DNA of 64,000 nt. Source: Paraplanobispora takensis. GTDB lineage: Bacteria > Actinomycetota > Actinomycetes > Streptosporangiales > Streptosporangiaceae. The DNA is taken from assembly GCF_016863195.1 (NCBI RefSeq), contig NZ_BOOK01000036.1, positions 62,001 to 126,000 of the forward strand. The letters are read 5' to 3'. Shown here one piece after another: positions 60,422 through 64,000 of the stretch. The notes beneath the pieces were generated by a model, which worked only from the letters and a program-made list of their open reading frames with translations, made no database searches and was not told the DNA's origin. The translations under genes and the position numbers were made by a program. The first letter of the stretch is position 1, and every line of letters begins with the position of its first letter.

Positions 60422-62932
60422 TCAGGCGGGGAGTCTCCTGACCCGCTCCGAGGCCGGGTCGTAGAGCGGTTCCGCCGCTACGACGGCGTCGGCCCAGGTG
60501 CCGGTCACCCCGACCTGGACGCGGGTGCCAGGGGCGGTGCCGGCCGGGAGGTAGGCGTAGGCGATCGAGCGGTCCACGCGGTGGCCGTACCCGCCGCTCG
60601 TCACGCGGGAGGCGGGCTCGCCGTTCAGCCGGACCGGCTCGCCGCCCAGGCAGACCTCGGCTGGGTCGTCGAGGACCAGGCAGCACAGCCGCCGGACGGG
60701 CTCGGCGAGCGCGTCCCGGCCGAGGAAGTCCTTGTCCCGGGCCACCGCGAAGCCCAGGCCCGCCTCCAGCGGGGTGGTCTCCGGGGTGATGTCCGATCCC
60801 CAGACGCGGTAGCCCTTCTCCAGGCGCATCGAGTCGATCGCCCGGTACCCGGCCGGGCGCATGCCGTACGGCGCGCCCGCCTCCATGAGCGCGTCCCACA
60901 AGGTGAGCCCGTACTCCGCGGGGCAGTACAGCTCCCAGCCGAACTCACCGACGAAGGTGACCCGCTGGGCCAGCACCGGGACGTTCCCGGCGCTGATCTC
61001 CCGTGCCCTCATGTAGCCGAAGGTCAGCTCGTCGGGCGAGAGCGAGCCGAGGATGTCCAGCGCGCGCGGTCCCCACAGGCAGTAGCAGGCGTACGCCGAG
61101 GTGACGTCGCGCACCTCCAGGCCGTGGCCGCGCAGCCAGGCGGCGTCGTGGACGCCGAAGGCGGTCCCGGTGACCAGGCGGAAGCGGTCGCCGGCCAGGC
61201 GGGTGACGGTCAGGTCGGCCTCGACGCCGCCGCGCGCGTTCAGCAGCTGGGTGTAGACGACCGAGCCGGCGGGCCGGTCGAGCTGCGCCGCGCAGGCCCG
61301 CTGGAGCCGCGCGAGGGCCTGGGGCCCGGAGACCTCCAGCTTGGCGAAGGAGGTCTGGTCGAACAGCCCGGCCGCATCGCGGGTGGCCAGGCACTCGGCG
61401 CGTACGGCGGGCGACCAGATCCGCCCGGCCCATCCCCGCGGCCGGGACCCCCGCGCGGAACCGCCCGCCGCGGCCCGGCGCGCACCGGCCCCGGCCTCTT
61501 CCGGCCCCGCTCCGTCCGCCGTCCCGCTGTCCGCCGTGGCGTTGGACTCGAACCAGTTGACCCGCTCCCAGCCCGCCTTCTCCCCGAAGGCGGCCTCCAG
61601 TTCCACGTGCCGCATCCAGGCGGGAGAGCGGCGCAGCGGCCGGGCGGCGGTGCGCTCCTCCCCCGGATAGACGATGTCGTAGTACTTCGAGTAGGAGTCC
61701 AGCGCCTTGGCCCGGGCCCAGGAGGCGGAGCGGGCGTGTCCGCCGAAGCGGCGCAGGTCCATGCCGAAGACGTCGTACTCGGGGGAGCCGTCCACGATCC
61801 ACTCGGCCATGACCTTGCCCACGCCGCCCGCCGCGGCCAGTCCGTGCACGCAGAACCCGGCCGCCGCCCACAGGCCGCGCACCGGGGTCTCGCCGAGCAG
61901 GAACTCCCCGTCCGGGGTGAACGCCTCGGGCCCGTGCACGACCTTCACGATCTCCGTACGGCCCAGCGCCGGGACCCGCCGGGTCGCCGAGTCCCACGAC
62001 TCCCGGAACTTCGGCATGTCGGCGGGGAAGAGCGTCCGGGGCTCGGCCAGCGGCGCGGAGGCGTCCCAGATCTCGGGCGTGCGGATGTACCCGCCGACGA
62101 GGATCCCGCCGCCCTCCTCCCGGAAGTAGACGATGTTGTCGGGGTCCCGGACCGTGGGTGCGGAGGAGGGGACCCCGAACGGCTCGGTGACGACGTACTG
62201 GTGCTTGATCGGCACGACCGGGACGTCCACCCCGGCCAGCCGCCCGACCCGCCCGCTGGCGGCCCCGGCGGCGATGACGACGACGTCGGCCTCGATCACC
62301 TGCTCCTCCGCCTCCGCGAGCGCCCCGTGCCCCCCTCCCGGCCGTTCGCCGGCGACCGCCAGCCGTACCCCCGCGATCCGCCCGTCCACCACGTCGAGGC
62401 CGGTCACGCGGGTCCCGGTGAAGATCCGCACGCCCAGCTTCTCGGCTCCGGCCGCCAGCGCCCTGGCCAGCAGCGCCGGGTCGAGCCAGCCGTCGCCGGG
62501 CAGCCAGAGCGCCGCCCGCACGTCCGCGGTCTCCAGCAGCGGCAGCATCTGCGCCGTCTGCGCGCCGGAGAGCACCTCCAGCCCCAGCCCGTAGGTCTCG
62601 GCGGCCCCGGCCAGGCGCAGCGACTCCTCCACCCGCTCGGGCGTGGTCGCCAGCCGGAGGCCGCCCACCCCCCGCCAGCCCGGGTCGAGACCGGTGAGCT
62701 CGGCCAGCTCGGGGTAGAGCCCGGCGGAGTACATGATCATCTTGGTCTGGGTGACGGTCGAGCGGAGCTGGCCCACGAACCCGGCCGAGTGCCAGGTGGT
62801 GCCCTCGGTGAGCTCGTGCTGCTCGACCAGGACCACCTGTCTCCATCCGAGCCTCGCCAGGTGGTAGGCGACGCTGCAACCGGCCACCCCGCCGCCGATC
62901 ACGACGGCCCGCGCGGAATCAGGAAGTTTCAA
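60422..62932 (-). CDS. FAD-dependent dehydrogenase fused to GcvT domain (dimethylglycine dehydrogenase-like)
   Basis: About 836 residues from TTG 62932, eight bases after GAGGGG; an ATG at 62995 would extend it but lacks a ribosome site. The N-terminal half is a DAO-type flavoprotein (AVVIGGGVAGCSVAYHLARL, TEGTTWHSAGFVGQLR, AAGFCVHGLAAAGGVGK). The C-terminal half is a GcvT/aminomethyltransferase domain (LFDQTSFAKLEVSGPQAL, YRAIDSMRLEKGYRVWGSD). Such fusions oxidise dimethylglycine or sarcosine-like amines and pass the one-carbon unit to tetrahydrofolate. A low-complexity Ala/Gly linker separates the halves. It is divergent from the choline-kinase-like gene. Confidence 0.9.
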   Translation of the reverse strand: MKLPDSARAVVIGGGVAGCSVAYHLARLGWRQVVLVEQHELTEGTTWHSAGFVGQLRSTVTQTKMIMYSAGLYPELAELTGLDPGWRGVGGLRLATTPERVEESLRLAGAAETYGLGLEVLSGAQTAQMLPLLETADVRAALWLPGDGWLDPALLARALAAGAEKLGVRIFTGTRVTGLDVVDGRIAGVRLAVAGERPGGGHGALAEAEEQVIEADVVVIAAGAASGRVGRLAGVDVPVVPIKHQYVVTEPFGVPSSAPTVRDPDNIVYFREEGGGILVGGYIRTPEIWDASAPLAEPRTLFPADMPKFRESWDSATRRVPALGRTEIVKVVHGPEAFTPDGEFLLGETPVRGLWAAAGFCVHGLAAAGGVGKVMAEWIVDGSPEYDVFGMDLRRFGGHARSASWARAKALDSYSKYYDIVYPGEERTAARPLRRSPAWMRHVELEAAFGEKAGWERVNWFESNATADSGTADGAGPEEAGAGARRAAAGGSARGSRPRGWAGRIWSPAVRAECLATRDAAGLFDQTSFAKLEVSGPQALARLQRACAAQLDRPAGSVVYTQLLNARGGVEADLTVTRLAGDRFRLVTGTAFGVHDAAWLRGHGLEVRDVTSAYACYCLWGPRALDILGSLSPDELTFGYMRAREISAGNVPVLAQRVTFVGEFGWELYCPAEYGLTLWDALMEAGAPYGMRPAGYRAIDSMRLEKGYRVWGSDITPETTPLEAGLGFAVARDKDFLGRDALAEPVRRLCCLVLDDPAEVCLGGEPVRLNGEPASRVTSGGYGHRVDRSIAYAYLPAGTAPGTRVQVGVTGTWADAVVAAEPLYDPASERVRRLPA

Positions 62933-63006
62933 GGTGGGAACCCCTCTGTAACGACTCGTCCGCAGAATCGGATCAATGGTCTGAAGGTAGGCCAAAGGAG
63001 TCCGGC

Positions 63007-63999
63007 ATGCCAGACGCTCTCGCCGCCGTCCGGGAATGGGCAGGACAGCCCGTCACCGAGACGCCGATCAAGGGTGGGCTCAGTCACCGCATCGCGCGGG
63101 TGGACGCCGCCGACGGGCGGCGCTGGCTGCTGCGCGTGCTCGACCCGCGCGTCTCCGCGGCCGGGCTCGGCATCCCCCTCGACCAGGAGATCGCCAACAC
63201 CCTGCGGGCGGCCGAGGCCGGGATCGGCCCCCGGGTCCTGCACCGGATGCCCGGCGCCCTGCTGCTGGAGTATCTGGAGGGCACGACCCTGGACGCGCAC
63301 GCCGTACGGGCCCTGCCGGGCCCGGTGGCGGCGGCCTGCCGGCGGCTGCACGCGGGGCCGCGCTTCGTCAACGACTTCTCGATCTTCAGGAAGCTGGAGG
63401 AGTTCCTCGCCCTGTGCCGCGCCCACGGCCTGCGGACCCCCGCCGGATACGAGGACCGGCTGCCGGCCGTCGCGGAGATCGAGCGCGCATTGGAGGCCGA
63501 TCCGCTCCCCTCCGCGCCCTGCCACAACGACCTGCTGCCGGAGAACTTCATCCGCTGCGGCGACGAGGTCAGGATCGTCGACTACCAGCTGTCCGGGAAC
63601 AACGACCCGGCCTTCGAGCTGGGCGACATCGCGGCCGAGGCGGACTATCACCCCGACCTCACCTGCCAACTGGCCCGCGCCTATTTCGGCGAGGACAGCC
63701 CACGACTGGCGGCCAGGGTCAGGCTCAACCTCATCATGTCGAACCTCACCTGGACCCTCTGGTTCTCGGTCCACCACGGACTGCTGAGGGAGCAGGCGGC
63801 CGCCGCCGGCTTCGACTACGACGCCGAGGCGGCCGACAAGTTCGCGCAGGCCGTACGGGACCTGGAAGACCCGGGATTCGGGCGGCTGATCGATGACGTC
63901 CGGGGCCTGCGCCCCGGCTTTCCCACCCCCCGCACCACGCAAGGAGGCTTGAGTGACCAAGCCAAGCCCGCAGGACGAGGACGCCAGGCGCCTGGCTGA
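63007..63999 (+). CDS. Choline/ethanolamine kinase-like phosphotransferase
   Basis: A 330-residue APH/choline-kinase-fold enzyme. The catalytic loop reads HNDLLPENFIRCGD and the metal site IVDYQLSGNNDPAFELGDIA, the latter (DYxxSGxND) being characteristic of choline kinases. It probably phosphorylates choline or a related amino alcohol, matching the divergent dimethylglycine-type enzyme. Its frame continues 44 bases past the start of the next gene; the last roughly 16 residues may be non-conserved. Confidence 0.88.
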   Translation: MPDALAAVREWAGQPVTETPIKGGLSHRIARVDAADGRRWLLRVLDPRVSAAGLGIPLDQEIANTLRAAEAGIGPRVLHRMPGALLLEYLEGTTLDAHAVRALPGPVAAACRRLHAGPRFVNDFSIFRKLEEFLALCRAHGLRTPAGYEDRLPAVAEIERALEADPLPSAPCHNDLLPENFIRCGDEVRIVDYQLSGNNDPAFELGDIAAEADYHPDLTCQLARAYFGEDSPRLAARVRLNLIMSNLTWTLWFSVHHGLLREQAAAAGFDYDAEAADKFAQAVRDLEDPGFGRLIDDVRGLRPGFPTPRTTQGGLSDQAKPAGRGRQAPG

Positions 64000-64000
64000 A
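63953..64000 (+). CDS. Start of a further gene (cut by window edge)
   Basis: GTG 63953 follows AAGGAGG at good spacing and opens VTKPSPQDEDARRLAE, 16 codons to the window end. It overlaps the kinase frame. The product cannot be named from this fragment. Confidence 0.6.
   Translation, partial: MTKPSPQDEDARRLAE

Noticed and set aside
60581-63787. 1068-codon open frame on the plus strand
   Set aside because: Antisense to the FAD/GcvT gene and running into the kinase in the wrong frame; no domain features and no ribosome site.

Overview
This 64-kb window is very GC-rich DNA from an actinomycete chromosome. The gene set (GlnR, mycothiol synthase MshD, bifunctional Dcd, MurT/GatD, DUF47-Pit, a GlnR-linked sulfurtransferase block) and the many GTG/TTG starts and 1-4 base gene overlaps fit a filamentous actinobacterium. 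A Streptosporangiales-type genome is my best guess from gene content; no database search was possible. No rRNA, CRISPR array or replication origin was seen. There is one tRNA.

Layout. 1-1879: MurT/GatD lipid II amidation pair. 2021-11537: an unfamiliar envelope-associated locus. It has a HerA/FtsK-like ATPase, a membrane protein whose P-loop looks degenerate, a divergent run of three overlapping single-pass membrane proteins with extracytoplasmic beta-rich domains, and a multi-spanning membrane protein. 11676-17625: a sulfur/redox/nitrogen block with SseC (DUF1416), rhodanese, DUF4395, a 27-codon cysteine-rich leader peptide, a thioredoxin-like protein, an ECF sigma factor with zinc anti-sigma factor, DUF2993, MoaD/ThiS and divergent GlnR. 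17770-24676: a small membrane peptide, a secreted 5'-nucleotidase, MshD, Pit/DUF47 phosphate uptake, an MFS exporter and Dcd. 24785-28107: tRNA-Gly(CCC) followed by two further 44-bp copies of its 3' half (att sites), a PIN toxin-antitoxin pair, a wrecked integrase and a HigBA-type pair with its palindromic operator.

28108-43611: a gene-poor kilobase, then an AfsR/SARP-type regulator, a DrrAB-like ABC exporter, a MOSC protein, a VOC protein with an 18-bp palindrome, a streptogrisin-type protease, a GH36 alpha-galactosidase, a sigma-factor remnant, an MFS transporter and a membrane-anchored J protein. 43814-45820: a compact three-gene unit, preceded by unusually AT-rich DNA, encoding a small multi-spanning membrane protein, a thymidylate-synthase-fold protein and an HAD phosphatase; I know no described system with this combination. 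45887-53542: metabolic and regulatory genes (flavin dehydrogenase, 2-hydroxyacid dehydrogenase, PucR-type regulator, ankyrin protein, PyrF, Pr6Pr protein). 53598-57440: copper cluster (CopA, CopZ, a secreted copper-associated protein) with CsoR-like palindromes. 57553-64000: two overlapping PH-domain membrane proteins, a TetR regulator, a dimethylglycine-dehydrogenase-like FAD/GcvT enzyme and a choline-kinase-like enzyme, suggesting methylated-amine metabolism.

The two loci I consider most likely to be undescribed are the HerA/pseudo-ATPase envelope locus (2021-11537) and the membrane protein / TS-like / HAD operon (43814-45820). The tRNA-Gly att array with toxin-antitoxin cargo is the clearest mobile-element trace. 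Short minisatellites also recur at gene ends throughout the window.
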